From Streptomyces kronopolitis (GTDB lineage Bacteria > Actinomycetota > Actinomycetes > Streptomycetales > Streptomycetaceae), in assembly GCF_014646275.1 (NCBI RefSeq), contig NZ_BMND01000030.1:24968-88967 (forward strand): a stretch of DNA of 64,000 bases. The letters run 5' to 3'. The position numbers and the translations under genes were made by a program. Below are positions 48,808-58,846 of the stretch, piece after piece. Each line of letters begins with the position of its first letter. Within the stretch, counting starts at the first letter, position 1. Under the pieces are notes generated by a model. That model did no database searches and had not been told where the DNA came from. It saw only the letters and a program-made list of their open reading frames with translations.

Positions 48808-50073
48808 ATGCCACGCAACGAACCGACAGAGGGCACCGAGAGCTGGGACGGGGAGGGCTCCGCCAGGCGTCGTAAGGCGGCGCGGTACGCGGTGCCGGTC
48901 GCGGTGGGGGTCGTGGCGGCGGCCACGATCGGGCTGGTCCCGGCGTTCGCCGGCTCGGGCTCCCCGGAGCTGCCGAAGATCTCGGCGCAGGACCTGATAG
49001 CCAAGATGGCCAAGTCGGACGTCCAGCAGCTCTCCGGCACGGTCAAGGTCAGCACGGACCTCGGCCTGCCGTCCCTGCCGGGCGGCGCGGGCGGTGCGGG
49101 CGCCTTCGGCGGCGGGCAGGGCGGGGGCGGCGGATCCGCCGCGCCGCAGAGCAAGCTGATGGAGCTGGCGTCCGGGACGCACACCCTGCGCGTGGCCTCC
49201 GACGGCCCCGAGAAGCAGCGGGTGTCGATCCTCGACAAGGCCGCCGAGTACAGCCTCGTCCACAACGGCAACGAGGTGTGGGGGTACGACAGCGGCAGCA
49301 ACACCGCCTTCCACCACACCGCGCCCGGGAACGCCGCGCACGGCAAGCGGCAGGCCCCCGAGGAAGTCCCCCCGGGTCTGAAGAACGCCACTCCGCAGGA
49401 CCTCGCGAAGCGGGCCCTCCAGGCGGCCGGCGACACGACCTCGGTCACCGTCGACGGCACCGCCAAGGTCGCCGGGCGGGACGCCTACCAGCTGCTCATC
49501 AAGCCCAAGCAGTCGGCCTCCACGGTCGGCTCGATCCGGGTCGCGGTGGACGCCGAGAAGGGCGTGCCGCTGAAGTTCACCCTGACCCCGAAGAGCGGTG
49601 GCGCGGCCGCCATCGACGTCGGTTACACCAGCGTCGACTTCGCCAAGCCCGCCGCGAGCACGTTCTCCTTCACCCCGCCCAAGGGAGCCAAGGTCGTCGA
49701 CGGCGGCGCGGCGGACGCGAAGGCGCACCGCCCGCACGGCAAGGGCGGCGCGGCCTCCGAGGGCATGAAGGCCGCCCAGGACATGGGCGGGATGAACGTC
49801 CTCGGCAAGGGCTGGACGTCCATCGCCACGATCAAGGGCGAGGGTTCCGGCCTGCCCTCCGGCAAGGGCAAGGACACGAGCAAGGGCAAGGGAGCTGCCG
49901 GCGGCCCCGCGGCGTTCCTGGACAGCATCGGCGACACGGTGCACGGCTCCTTCGGCTCCGGCAAGGTCTTCAGCACCCGCCTGGTCAACGCCCTGGTCAC
50001 GGACAAGGGCACGCTCTACGTCGGCGCCGTCGACAAGCAGGCCCTGATCGACGCGGCCAACGCCGCCAAGTAA
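48808..50073 (+). CDS. LolA-like secreted/anchored lipoprotein-carrier-fold protein
   Basis: A 421-residue exported protein. An N-terminal charged segment (RRRKAARYAVPV) precedes a single membrane/signal helix (residues 27-46, GVVAAATIGLVPAFAG). The remainder resembles the LolA/RseB-type beta fold: LIAKMAKSDVQQLSGTVKVS, a Gly-rich insertion, and repeated beta strands such as AAEYSLVHNGNEVWGYDSGS. A Lys/Gly-rich loop (GKGKDTSKGKGAAGG) comes before the last strands. Start ATG 48808 has GGAGGT 7 nt upstream; in-frame starts upstream are weaker. In other Streptomyces a similar gene precedes an ABC transporter, and here only a remnant of that transporter follows. Confidence 0.75.
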   Translation: MPRNEPTEGTESWDGEGSARRRKAARYAVPVAVGVVAAATIGLVPAFAGSGSPELPKISAQDLIAKMAKSDVQQLSGTVKVSTDLGLPSLPGGAGGAGAFGGGQGGGGGSAAPQSKLMELASGTHTLRVASDGPEKQRVSILDKAAEYSLVHNGNEVWGYDSGSNTAFHHTAPGNAAHGKRQAPEEVPPGLKNATPQDLAKRALQAAGDTTSVTVDGTAKVAGRDAYQLLIKPKQSASTVGSIRVAVDAEKGVPLKFTLTPKSGGAAAIDVGYTSVDFAKPAASTFSFTPPKGAKVVDGGAADAKAHRPHGKGGAASEGMKAAQDMGGMNVLGKGWTSIATIKGEGSGLPSGKGKDTSKGKGAAGGPAAFLDSIGDTVHGSFGSGKVFSTRLVNALVTDKGTLYVGAVDKQALIDAANAAK

Positions 50074-50171
50074 CGGGCCCCGCTGCCCTCGCGGGCCGCG
50101 CCGCGCCGTCCCTCCCGGGGCGTCGCGGCGCGGCCCGCGGACCCATTCGTACGACGTGGGGGAGCCAGCCG

Positions 50172-50435
50172 ATGCCACCGCCACCCGCACCACCGCCACC
50201 CGCACCACGGACGCCCGCACCACGGCCCGACGCACCACGGCCGGACGGCCCGCGGACCGAAGGGTCCGGCCCGGGGCATGCGTCGGCCGGGGACCCGGCG
50301 ATCGAGACCCGGGGGCTGACCAAGGCCTACCGCGGCGGCCGGCTCGCCGTGGACGGCCTCGATCAGGCGCTGTACGCCCTGGTGTTCGGCTCGGCGGCCT
50401 GGGCGCGGTTCGCCGGCCGGGACATCACCGCGTGA
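50172..50435 (+). pseudogene. ABC transporter remnant: ATPase N-terminus fused to permease C-terminus
   Basis: An 87-residue frame with a Pro-rich start (residues 1-40), then AIETRGLTKAYRGGRLAVDG, the standard opening of an ABC ATPase. Where the Walker A strand should follow, it jumps to QALYALVFGSAAWARFAGRD and a stop, which reads like the last helix of an ABC-2 permease. Walker A, signature, Walker B and almost the whole permease are missing. The simplest explanation is an in-frame deletion of about 1.5-2 kb between two adjacent genes, with the junction near 50361-50368. It cannot be a working transporter. The minus-strand rarD overlaps its end by 11 nt. Confidence 0.7.
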
Positions 50436-51459
50436 GGCCGTCGGAGGACTCCGGCGCCGTATTGCCCGTGGCGGCCTCCGCCGCGGCCGCCGCCCGGGCG
50501 GCATCCGCCGCCTGGAGCGCGCCGACCGCGGCCGCCTCGCCCGAGCGGGCCGCGGCGTCGGCCAGTGCCGCCCGCCCGCGCCGTGCGGTCCGCAGCGCGT
50601 CCCAGGTCAGCAGCGTCAGGGCCACCCACACCAGCGCGAAGCCGGCCCAGCGCTCCGGCGGCATCGCCTCGTGGAAGACGGTGAGCCCCAGCAGGAACTG
50701 AAAGGTCGGGGCCAGATACTGCAGCATCCCGATCATGGTCAGCGGCAGTCGCATGGCCGAGGCGCCGAAGCAGATCAGCGGCACGGCGGTGGCGATGCCG
50801 CAGCCCGCGAGCAGCAGTGCCTGGCCCACCCCGCCGGTGACGAAGTCGGCCCGGCCGTGCAGGCCCAGGTAGACCAGGAAGCCCAGGGCGGGCAGCAGCT
50901 GCATGGCCGTCTCCGCGCTGAAGCCCTCGATGCCGTCGAGCTTGACGCCCTTCTTGACCAGCCCGTACGTCGCGAACGAGAAGGCCAGCCCGAGCGCGAT
51001 CCAGGGCATCTTGCCGTAGGCGACGGTCATCACGACCACGGACACGGCGCCGACCGCCACCGCCGTCCACTGCAGCGGCCGCAGCCGCTCGCGCAGGAAG
51101 AGCACCCCGAACGCGATGCTGACCAGCGGGTTGATGAAGTAGCCCAGCGACGCCTCCAGGACGTGCCCGGAGTTGACCGCCCAGATGTAGAGGAACCAGT
51201 TCGCCGAGATGACCGCGGCGCTGAGCAGGATCAGCGCGAGCCGCCGGGGCTGCCGCAGCAGCGGGCCCACCCAGGACCAGCGGCGGAGCACCGCCAGGAT
51301 GACGAGCGCGACGGGCAGCGACCACGCCATGCGGTGGGCCAGGATCTCGGACGGCGCGGCGGCGTCCAGGAGATGCCAGTAGAGGGGCAGCAGGCCCCAC
51401 ATGGTGTAGGCGGCGACGCCGTAGCCGAGTCCGGCACGCTGATCGCTTCGAGTCGGCAA
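50425..51459 (-). CDS. rarD: RarD-type EamA-family transporter
   Basis: A 344-residue membrane protein with ten helices in the RarD layout: LGYGVAAYTMWGLLPLYWHL, ISANWFLYIWAVNSGHVLEA, LGYFINPLVSIAFGVLFLRE, and GMLQYLAPTFQFLLGLTVFH. The last 50 residues are an Ala-rich tail. The TTG at 51457-51459 is chosen, with AGGAGG 5 nt upstream; the open frame continues 63 nt further without a ribosome site. Members export or import unknown metabolites. The 3' end overlaps the ABC remnant, which may have brought the genes together. Confidence 0.87.
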   Translation of the reverse strand: MPTRSDQRAGLGYGVAAYTMWGLLPLYWHLLDAAAPSEILAHRMAWSLPVALVILAVLRRWSWVGPLLRQPRRLALILLSAAVISANWFLYIWAVNSGHVLEASLGYFINPLVSIAFGVLFLRERLRPLQWTAVAVGAVSVVVMTVAYGKMPWIALGLAFSFATYGLVKKGVKLDGIEGFSAETAMQLLPALGFLVYLGLHGRADFVTGGVGQALLLAGCGIATAVPLICFGASAMRLPLTMIGMLQYLAPTFQFLLGLTVFHEAMPPERWAGFALVWVALTLLTWDALRTARRGRAALADAAARSGEAAAVGALQAADAARAAAAAEAATGNTAPESSDGLTR

Positions 51460-51578
51460 GGGACCCTCCTGGTGGCGCGTCGTCGACCCTGCGAAGGTAA
51501 CGCCGCGCGCGCCGTCTGTCATGTGTGTTCCGATATACGGTCATGACAGCCCGCGGAGTCCGGTGACGGAACGGCGAC

Positions 51579-51625
51579 GGGGTGCCCGCAGGGACCGTCC
51601 GAGGACGTTCCGCTGCGGGCACCCC
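51579..51625 (-). terminator. Terminator after korB
   Basis: GGGGTGCCCGCAG (51579-51591) pairs perfectly with CTGCGGGCACCCC (51613-51625); an inner GTCC/GGAC extends it. It lies 61 nt past the korB stop and before the rarD promoter region. Confidence 0.82.
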
Positions 51626-51685
51626 GCGGGTGCTTCGCCGGCTCCGGTGGGCGGTTGGGCCCGGGAACCGTGGTGGACCGGGCCG

Positions 51686-52772
<1,087 letters not shown>

Positions 52773-52780
<8 letters not shown>

Positions 52781-54725
52781 TGATGGCCTCCTTAAAGACC
52801 TCCGCGAGCTGCTCGGCCTTGAACGGCATGCCGCTGACCTGGGTGTGCGAATGCGCGTCGACGAGGTAGCGGGCGCGCAGCAGGGTGGCGAGCTGTCCGA
52901 GGTTCATCTCCGGCACGATCACCTTGTCGTAACGTGCCAGGACCTCGCCCAGATTCCGCGGGAAGGGGTTGAGGTGGCGCAGATGGGCCTGCGCGATGCG
53001 CCCCCCGGCGCCGCGCACCCGGCGGACCGCCGCGGTGATCGGGCCGTAGGTCGAACCCCAGCCCAGGACCAGGGTCCGCGCGCCGGTGCCGGCGTCGTCG
53101 GCGGGGTCGTCGACCTCCAGCTCCGGGACCTGGACGCCGTCGACCTTCGCCTGGCGGGTGCGCACCATGAAGTCGTGGTTGGCCGGGTCGTAGGAGATGT
53201 TGCCGGTGCCGTCCTGCTTCTCGATGCCGCCGATGCGGTGCTCCAGGCCCGGCGTGCCCGGCACCGCCCAGGGGCGGGCCAGCGTCTGCTCATCGCGCTT
53301 GAACGGCCAGAAGACCTCGGTGCCGTCGGCCAGCTGGTGGTTGGGGCCGGACGCGAACTGCACGCGCAGGTCGGGGAGTTCGTCGACGTCGGGGATCCGC
53401 CAGGGCTCGGAGCCGTTGGCCAGGTAGCCGTCGGAGAGCAGGAAGACGGGCGTGCGGTAGGTCAGCGCGATGCGGGCCGCGTCCAGGGCCGCGTCGAAGC
53501 AGTCGGCGGGGGTCCGGGGCGCCACGATCGGCACCGGCGCCTCGCCGTTGCGGCCGTACATCGCCTGGAGCAGATCGGCCTGCTCGGTCTTGGTGGGCAG
53601 CCCCGTCGAGGGCCCGCCGCGCTGGATGTCCACGACCAGCAGCGGCAGCTCCAGGCTGACCGCCAGGCCGATCGTCTCCGACTTCAGCGCCACACCCGGG
53701 CCGGAGGTGGTCGTCACCGCCAGCGCACCGCCGAAGGCCGCGCCCAGCGCCGCGCCGATCCCGGCGATCTCGTCCTCCGCCTGGAACGTGCGCACACCGA
53801 AGTTCTTGTGCTTGGACAGCTCGTGCAGGATGTCCGAGGCCGGGGTGATGGGGTACGAGCCGAGATACAGCGGCAGATCCGCCTGCCGGCCCGCCGCGAT
53901 CAGCCCGTAGGACAGCGCGAGATTGCCGGAGATATTGCGGTACGTGCCGGTGGGAAAGGCCCTGGTCGCCGGGGCGACCTCATAGGAGACGGCGAAATCC
54001 TCCGTCGTCTCACCGAAATTCCAGCCGGCCCGGAACGCGGTGACATTCGCCTCCGCGATATCCGGCTTCTTCGCGAACTTCGCCCGCAGGAACTTCTCGG
54101 TCCCCTCGGTCGGCCGGTGGTACATCCACGACAGCAGCCCCAGCGCGAACATGTTCTTGCTGCGCTCGGCCTCCTTGCGGGAGAGCCCGAACTCCTTGAG
54201 CGCCTCGATCGTCAGCGTGGTCAGCGGCACCGGATGGACGTTGTAGGCCTCCAGCGAACCGTCCTCCAGCGGGCTGGTCGCATAGCCGACCTTCGCCATC
54301 GGGCGCTTGGTGAATTCATCGGTGTTCACGATGATGTCCGCACCCCGCGGCACATCCCCGATATTCGCCTTCAGCGCCGCCGGATTCATCGCGACCAATA
54401 CGTTCGGCGCGTCACCGGGCGTGAGGATGTCGTGGTCGGCGAAGTGCAGCTGGAAGCTGGAGACGCCCGGCAGGGTCCCGGCGGGGGCCCGGATCTCGGC
54501 GGGGAAATTCGGCAGCGTCGACAGGTCGTTCCCGAACGACGCCGTCTCGGAGGTGAACCGGTCGCCGGTGAGCTGCATACCGTCACCGGAGTCACCCGCG
54601 AACCGGATGATCACCCGGTCCAGGCGCCGGACTTCCTTGCCTTCCCCGCCGGCGCCGGATGCGCGCTGTTCCCCGACAAGCGCTGCATCGGTCTGCTCGG
54701 CTGGGCTACTGACCTGGCTGGTCAC
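52773..54725 (-). CDS. korA: 2-oxoglutarate:ferredoxin oxidoreductase alpha subunit (fused gamma-alpha)
   Basis: A 650-residue subunit. Residues 35-230 are the gamma domain (VIIRFAGDSGDGMQLTGDRF, ... GADIIVNTDEF). Residues 245-640 are the pyrimidine-binding and transketolase-C-like alpha domains (NLALSYGLIAAGRQADLPLY, SYPITPASDILHELSKHKNF, TTTSGPGVALKSETIGLAVS). The start is the GTG at 54723-54725, with GGGAGGT 8 nt upstream. It forms a two-gene operon with korB, making low-potential reduced ferredoxin. The upstream gap carries palindromes at 54871-54885 and 54947-54962. Confidence 0.92.
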
Positions 54726-54870
54726 TGCTTCGGACCTCCCTCGAGGGGTGCGGCGTCCCCGCCGGAGGCAGGGCTCGGGACGTGTCGTACCGACCGGTTG
54801 TCCCCTCGCCATCGTACGTGGGTAAGGGTGGCCTTCCCTGGGGCGGTCGCATGCTGGACGTCGACGTGAG

Positions 54871-54962
54871 ACACCGATCTGGTGTGTTTTGTCATGAAAT
54901 CACCGCCCCCGCGACCCCCTCGCCCATGACGCTCCGGACTCCGCCATTGGTTCTACTACCAA
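54871..54962. promoter_or_regulatory. Two dyads upstream of korA
   Basis: ACACC-gatct-GGTGT (54871-54885, followed by GTTTT) and TTGGT-tctact-ACCAA (54947-54962) lie in the gap before korA. Reading out from korA, they are 146 and 222 nt upstream. The second has the TGGT-N6-ACCA form of GntR-type operators; the first could also act as a terminator for plus-strand reads. Confidence 0.4.
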
Positions 54963-55000
54963 AGTCCTGGATCCCGGTGGAAAACGCCTCGGGCCACCTC

Positions 55001-55017
55001 TCTGACAGGGTGTCAGA
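55001..55017 (-). terminator. Short hairpin after the response regulator
   Basis: TCTGACA-ggg-TGTCAGA is a perfect 7-bp stem with a 3-nt loop, 3 nt past the stop codon of the regulator. It has no T-run. Confidence 0.5.
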
Positions 55018-55020
55018 CCG

Positions 55021-55692
55021 TCAGGAACTGAGGTAGGTGAGCACCGCGAGCACCCGACGGTGATCCCCGTCACTCTGCGCCAGGCCCAGCTTCAGGAAGA
55101 TGTTGCTGACGTGCTTCTCGACCGCGCCCGCGCTGACCACCAGCTCCCGGGCCACCGCGGAGTTCGTCCGCCCCTCGGCCATCAGGCCCAGGACCTCCCG
55201 CTCCCGGGGCGTCAGATGCGCCAGCACGTCCTGCTTGCGGCTGCGGCCCAGCAGCTGCGCCACCACCTCCGGGTCCAGCGCGGTCCCGCCCCCGGCGACC
55301 CGGACCACCGCGTCGACGAACTCCCGCACCTCGGCCACCCGGTCCTTGAGCAGATAGCCGATGCCCCGGGTGGAGCCGGCCAGCAGCTCCGTGGCGTACT
55401 GCTCCTCGACGTACTGCGAGAGCACCAGCACCCCCAGGCCGGGGTGGTCGCGGCGCAGCCGGATCGCGGCCCGCACCCCCTCGTCGGTGTGCGTCGGCGG
55501 CATCCGCACGTCCGCCACCACCACGTCCGGCAGCGCGCCCGCGGCCGCCAGCTCACCGATCACCTCGATCAGCGCCTCGGCGTCCGCCACGCCCGCCACG
55601 ACCTCGTGCCCCCGGTCGGTGAGCAGCCGGGTCAGGCCCTCCCGCAGCAGCACCGAGTCCTCGGCGATGACCACCCGCACCTTGTCCTCCAC
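55021..55692 (-). CDS. NarL/LuxR-family response regulator
   Basis: A 223-residue regulator. The receiver domain has acidic pocket E11-D12, phosphoacceptor D61 (VVVADVRMPP) and K116 (GYLLKDR). The C-terminal LuxR helix-turn-helix is at residues 158-202 (LTPREREVLGLMAEGRTNSA, then AGAVEKHVSNIFLKLGL). The GTG at 55690-55692 is the start. Upstream are two sensor kinase genes of the same orientation, so it is the likely partner of one or both. It has its own hairpin after the stop. Confidence 0.92.
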   Translation of the reverse strand: MEDKVRVVIAEDSVLLREGLTRLLTDRGHEVVAGVADAEALIEVIGELAAAGALPDVVVADVRMPPTHTDEGVRAAIRLRRDHPGLGVLVLSQYVEEQYATELLAGSTRGIGYLLKDRVAEVREFVDAVVRVAGGGTALDPEVVAQLLGRSRKQDVLAHLTPREREVLGLMAEGRTNSAVARELVVSAGAVEKHVSNIFLKLGLAQSDGDHRRVLAVLTYLSS

Positions 55693-55769
55693 GGCTCAGA
55701 TTCCCCCATGCCCTCAGTGCATCCCGCTCTGCCGCCTCCAGCATCCCAGCATCCGGACGGGGGCGCGGC

Positions 55770-55796
55770 GGGGAAGCCGGGGAAGCCGGGGAAGAG
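55770..55796. repeat. Three tandem 9-bp repeats between regulator and kinase
   Basis: GGGGAAGCC, GGGGAAGCC, GGGGAAGAG run head to tail, followed by GGCAGGGGAG. The repeat lies in the untranslated gap of the two-component cluster. Confidence 0.7.
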
Positions 55797-55854
55797 GGCA
55801 GGGGAGCAGCGGCGGCGGGCCCCGGGCACCGGCCCGGGAGCCCGCCGGCCCGGG

Positions 55855-57183
55855 TCAGCCGCGCCAGGGCAGTTCGGCGGTGATCCGGGTCGGGCCGCCG
55901 TCCGGGGAGTCCACGAGCAGCAGGCCGTCGACGGCCGCCAGGCGCTCGGCGAGACCTGCCAGACCGGTGCCGGCACCGGTGTGCGCGCCGCCCCGCCCGT
56001 CGTCCGCGACCAGCACCATCAGCCGGTCCTCGGAGCGCCAGACGTCCAGCGTCGCGCTGCCGGCACACGAGTGCTTGGAGACGTTCTGCAGCAGCTCGGA
56101 GGCGGTGAAGTAGGCGATGCCCTCGATCGCGGCGGCCGGGCGGCGCATGGCCTCGACGCTCACCGTGACCGGCACCGTGCACCGCGCGGCCAGCGCCGAC
56201 AGGGCCGGGCCGAGACCGCGGTCGGTGAGGATCGCCGGGTGGATGCCGCGGGCCAGGTCCCGCAGCTCCTGAAGGGCGATCTTCACCTCGCCGTGCGCCT
56301 CGTCCACCATCTTCGCGGCGGCCTGCGGGTCCTCGTCGAGCTTCTCCCTGGCCAGGCCCAGGTCCATGGCGAGCGCCACCAGCCGGGCCTGGGCGCCGTC
56401 GTGCAGATCGCGCTCGATGCGGCGCAGGTCGGCCGCCGCGGTGTCCACCACCACCCCGCGGTCCGACTCCAGCTCCTCGACCCGGGTGGCGAGGGTGGAG
56501 GGCCCCAGCAGGCCCTGGACCATGACCCGGTCCACCTGGGTCAGCCCGCGAACCACCCACGGCCCGGCCAGCACCATCAGCAGCCCGACCCCGCCGGTGA
56601 CGGCCAGCTCCGCCGGGCCGTCCAGGAAGGCGCCGTGGCCCTGGCCGTCGCCCCACAGCTGGAGGCCCGGCTGGTCGACGTACGCGGGGAAGGCCCACCG
56701 CCACAACGGATAGCTCAGCAGCGCCCACCCGACGGTCCAGAACGTCAGCGTGCAGACGAAGGAGAAGATCCCCCACGGGAAGTGCAGCAGGCCGTAGACG
56801 ACGTGCCGCCAGGACGCCCCGCTCTTCAGCACCGCCCCGACCCACCCCATCAGGCCCGGCTTCGCGGCCCGGACGGGCCCCGGATCGGCGACGTCCAGCC
56901 CCAGCAGGGCGCGGGCCCGGGCCCGCTCCAGGGCGCCGAGGCCGCGGGCGCCGGCGAGGCCGGCGGCCAGCACCGGGATGCCCAGGAACGTCACCAGCAG
57001 GCCGGCGCCCAGGGAGACCACCGTCACCGTGTAGGTGAACATCACCATGGCCATCGGGAGGTTGAGGAAGAGGTACAGGGTCTCCCGCCAGGTGCGCCCG
57101 GAGAACGGGGCGCGCAGCCCCACGGGCACACGGGAGCCGCGGTGCTGCGGTGCGTATGCGGAATCCATCGTCTCGTCGTCCAT
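55855..57183 (-). CDS. Sensor histidine kinase (HisKA_3), copy 1
   Basis: A 442-residue membrane kinase. The N-terminal sensor region (residues 35-215) has four hydrophobic segments (LYLFLNLPMAMVMFTYTVTV and others). The dimerisation/phosphoacceptor region has His261 in RRIERDLHDGAQARLVALAM, and the ATPase domain has ASELLQNVSKHS, VLVADDGRGGA and GTGLAGLAERLAAV. Start ATG 57183; the ATG at 57168 is an alternative. It is a close paralogue of the kinase at 57350, with long stretches nearly identical at DNA level in the HisKA/ATPase part. No PAS or extracellular loop is obvious, so the signal is probably membrane-derived. Confidence 0.9.
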   Translation of the reverse strand: MDDETMDSAYAPQHRGSRVPVGLRAPFSGRTWRETLYLFLNLPMAMVMFTYTVTVVSLGAGLLVTFLGIPVLAAGLAGARGLGALERARARALLGLDVADPGPVRAAKPGLMGWVGAVLKSGASWRHVVYGLLHFPWGIFSFVCTLTFWTVGWALLSYPLWRWAFPAYVDQPGLQLWGDGQGHGAFLDGPAELAVTGGVGLLMVLAGPWVVRGLTQVDRVMVQGLLGPSTLATRVEELESDRGVVVDTAAADLRRIERDLHDGAQARLVALAMDLGLAREKLDEDPQAAAKMVDEAHGEVKIALQELRDLARGIHPAILTDRGLGPALSALAARCTVPVTVSVEAMRRPAAAIEGIAYFTASELLQNVSKHSCAGSATLDVWRSEDRLMVLVADDGRGGAHTGAGTGLAGLAERLAAVDGLLLVDSPDGGPTRITAELPWRG

Positions 57184-57349
57184 TTCTGCCGGTTCGCCCG
57201 GCCGGTTCTGCCGGTCGCGGCGCCGCCCGCGGCCACCGCCCCTCGTCCGTCCCTCCCAGGGTCCGCGCCCGGCGCCCGCCGCACCATGAGGGCCTTCGCA
57301 GTCTTCGCCGGGGGTTTTCCCCACCCCCGGAGGCGTCCGGCAGCGCGCC

Positions 57350-58612
57350 TCAGCGGTCCGCCAGCGCCGGACCGGGCCCGGTCCGCGCCCGCCACGGCAG
57401 CTCCGCCGTCACCCGGGTGGGACCGCCCACCGGCGAATCCAGTACGAACAGCCCGTCCACCGACGCCAGCCGCCCGGCGAGCCCGGCCATCCCGCTGCCG
57501 CCGTCCAGCCGCGCCCCGCCCCGCCCGTCGTCCGTCACCAGGATCAGCAGCCGGTCGCCCGCCCGGCGCCCGCCACCTCCCGGGTCCGAGAGCCCCGCGG
57601 TCCCGCCCCCCTCAGCCCGCCACACCTCCACCGACGCCCGCCGCGCCGCACTGTGCTTGGAGACGTTCTGCAGCAGCTCCGAGACGGTGAAGTAGGCGAT
57701 GCCCTCGATGGCGGGCGCGGGCCGCTCGGCCAGGTCCACCGAGGTGGTCACCGGCACCGTGCAGCGCCCGGCCAGCGAGGCCAGCGCGGGCCCGAGACCG
57801 CGGTCGGTGAGGATCGCCGGGTGGATGCCGCGGGCCAGGTCCCGCAGTTCCTGGAGGGCGAGCTTCACCTCGCCGTGCGCCTCGTCCACCATCTTCGCGG
57901 CGGCCCGCGGATCCTCCAGCAGCTTCTCCTTGGCCAGCCCGAGCCCCATCGCGAGGGCCACCAGGCGGGCCTGCGCGCCGTCGTGCAGATCCCGTTCGAT
58001 GCGCCGCAGATCGGCGGCCGCGGTGTCGGTGACCGTCACCCGGTCCGACTCCAGCTCGGCGATCCGCCGCTCCAGCTCGTCGGAGGGCGAGAGCAGCCCG
58101 CGCACCATCGCCCGGTCCACGTCGGACAGCCGGCGCGCCACCCACGGCAGCACCGGCCACCCCACGACCAGCAGGACGAGGACGACGGTGAAGGTGAGCA
58201 GGACCCACGGCAGCCGGACGAAGGCGAACAGCGCGTGCCGCCAGGCGACCGGGTCCTTCAGGCAGGTCCACAGCCACGGGAAGAACCCCGGCTCCCGCGG
58301 CCGCAGCCGGCTCGGCTCCGCGACCCGCAGCCCCAGCAGCGCCGCGGCCCGGGCGCGCTCCAGCCGCCCGTACTGCCGGCACGCCAGCAGCCCCGTCGCC
58401 AGCAGCGGCAGCCCGATCACGGTGACGGACAGCCCGATGCCCAGCGTGAGCCACACCAGCACCACCACGAACGCCGCCAGCCCCAGCGGGAAGTTGGCCA
58501 GGAGGAAGGCGATCTCCCGCCACATCGGGCCACCGAACCGTGGCCGGGGCGGCTGCGGCGGGGCGCCGCCGGGGACATCGGCGGCGGCATCGGGCCGGGA
58601 TCTTTCCGTCAT
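57350..58612 (-). CDS. Sensor histidine kinase (HisKA_3), copy 2
   Basis: A 420-residue paralogue of the kinase at 55855. The sensor part has the same layout but only moderate identity (WREIAFLLANFPLGLAAFVV). His210 lies in RRIERDLHDGAQARLVALAM, identical to copy 1. The ATPase domain carries a 20-residue Gly-rich insertion (about SDPGGGGRRAGDRLL). The start is the ATG at 58610-58612; the frame runs on 408 nt upstream without conserved sequence. Encoded 166 nt upstream of copy 1, on the same strand as the single response regulator. Confidence 0.88.
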   Translation of the reverse strand: MTERSRPDAAADVPGGAPPQPPRPRFGGPMWREIAFLLANFPLGLAAFVVVLVWLTLGIGLSVTVIGLPLLATGLLACRQYGRLERARAAALLGLRVAEPSRLRPREPGFFPWLWTCLKDPVAWRHALFAFVRLPWVLLTFTVVLVLLVVGWPVLPWVARRLSDVDRAMVRGLLSPSDELERRIAELESDRVTVTDTAAADLRRIERDLHDGAQARLVALAMGLGLAKEKLLEDPRAAAKMVDEAHGEVKLALQELRDLARGIHPAILTDRGLGPALASLAGRCTVPVTTSVDLAERPAPAIEGIAYFTVSELLQNVSKHSAARRASVEVWRAEGGGTAGLSDPGGGGRRAGDRLLILVTDDGRGGARLDGGSGMAGLAGRLASVDGLFVLDSPVGGPTRVTAELPWRARTGPGPALADR

Positions 58613-58846
58613 GGGCCCAGCCTGCCCGGCCGCGCCGCCCGGTGCCATGGGGCGCAGGGGGTGGCCGGTGGTGGGGTTTTCCGCACCCTGTCCCGGTTCG
58701 TCGCCGGCCGCTCGCGCGAGGCGGGCCGGCCGGCCGCATTCCGGGCCGCCCGGGCGGTGGCGGCCGGGCCGTATCGTGGCAGGATGACGGGCGGCGCGTG
58801 CGCCCGGAGTGAGCCCCACTGACAGCAACACAGGGACCGCGTCGGC

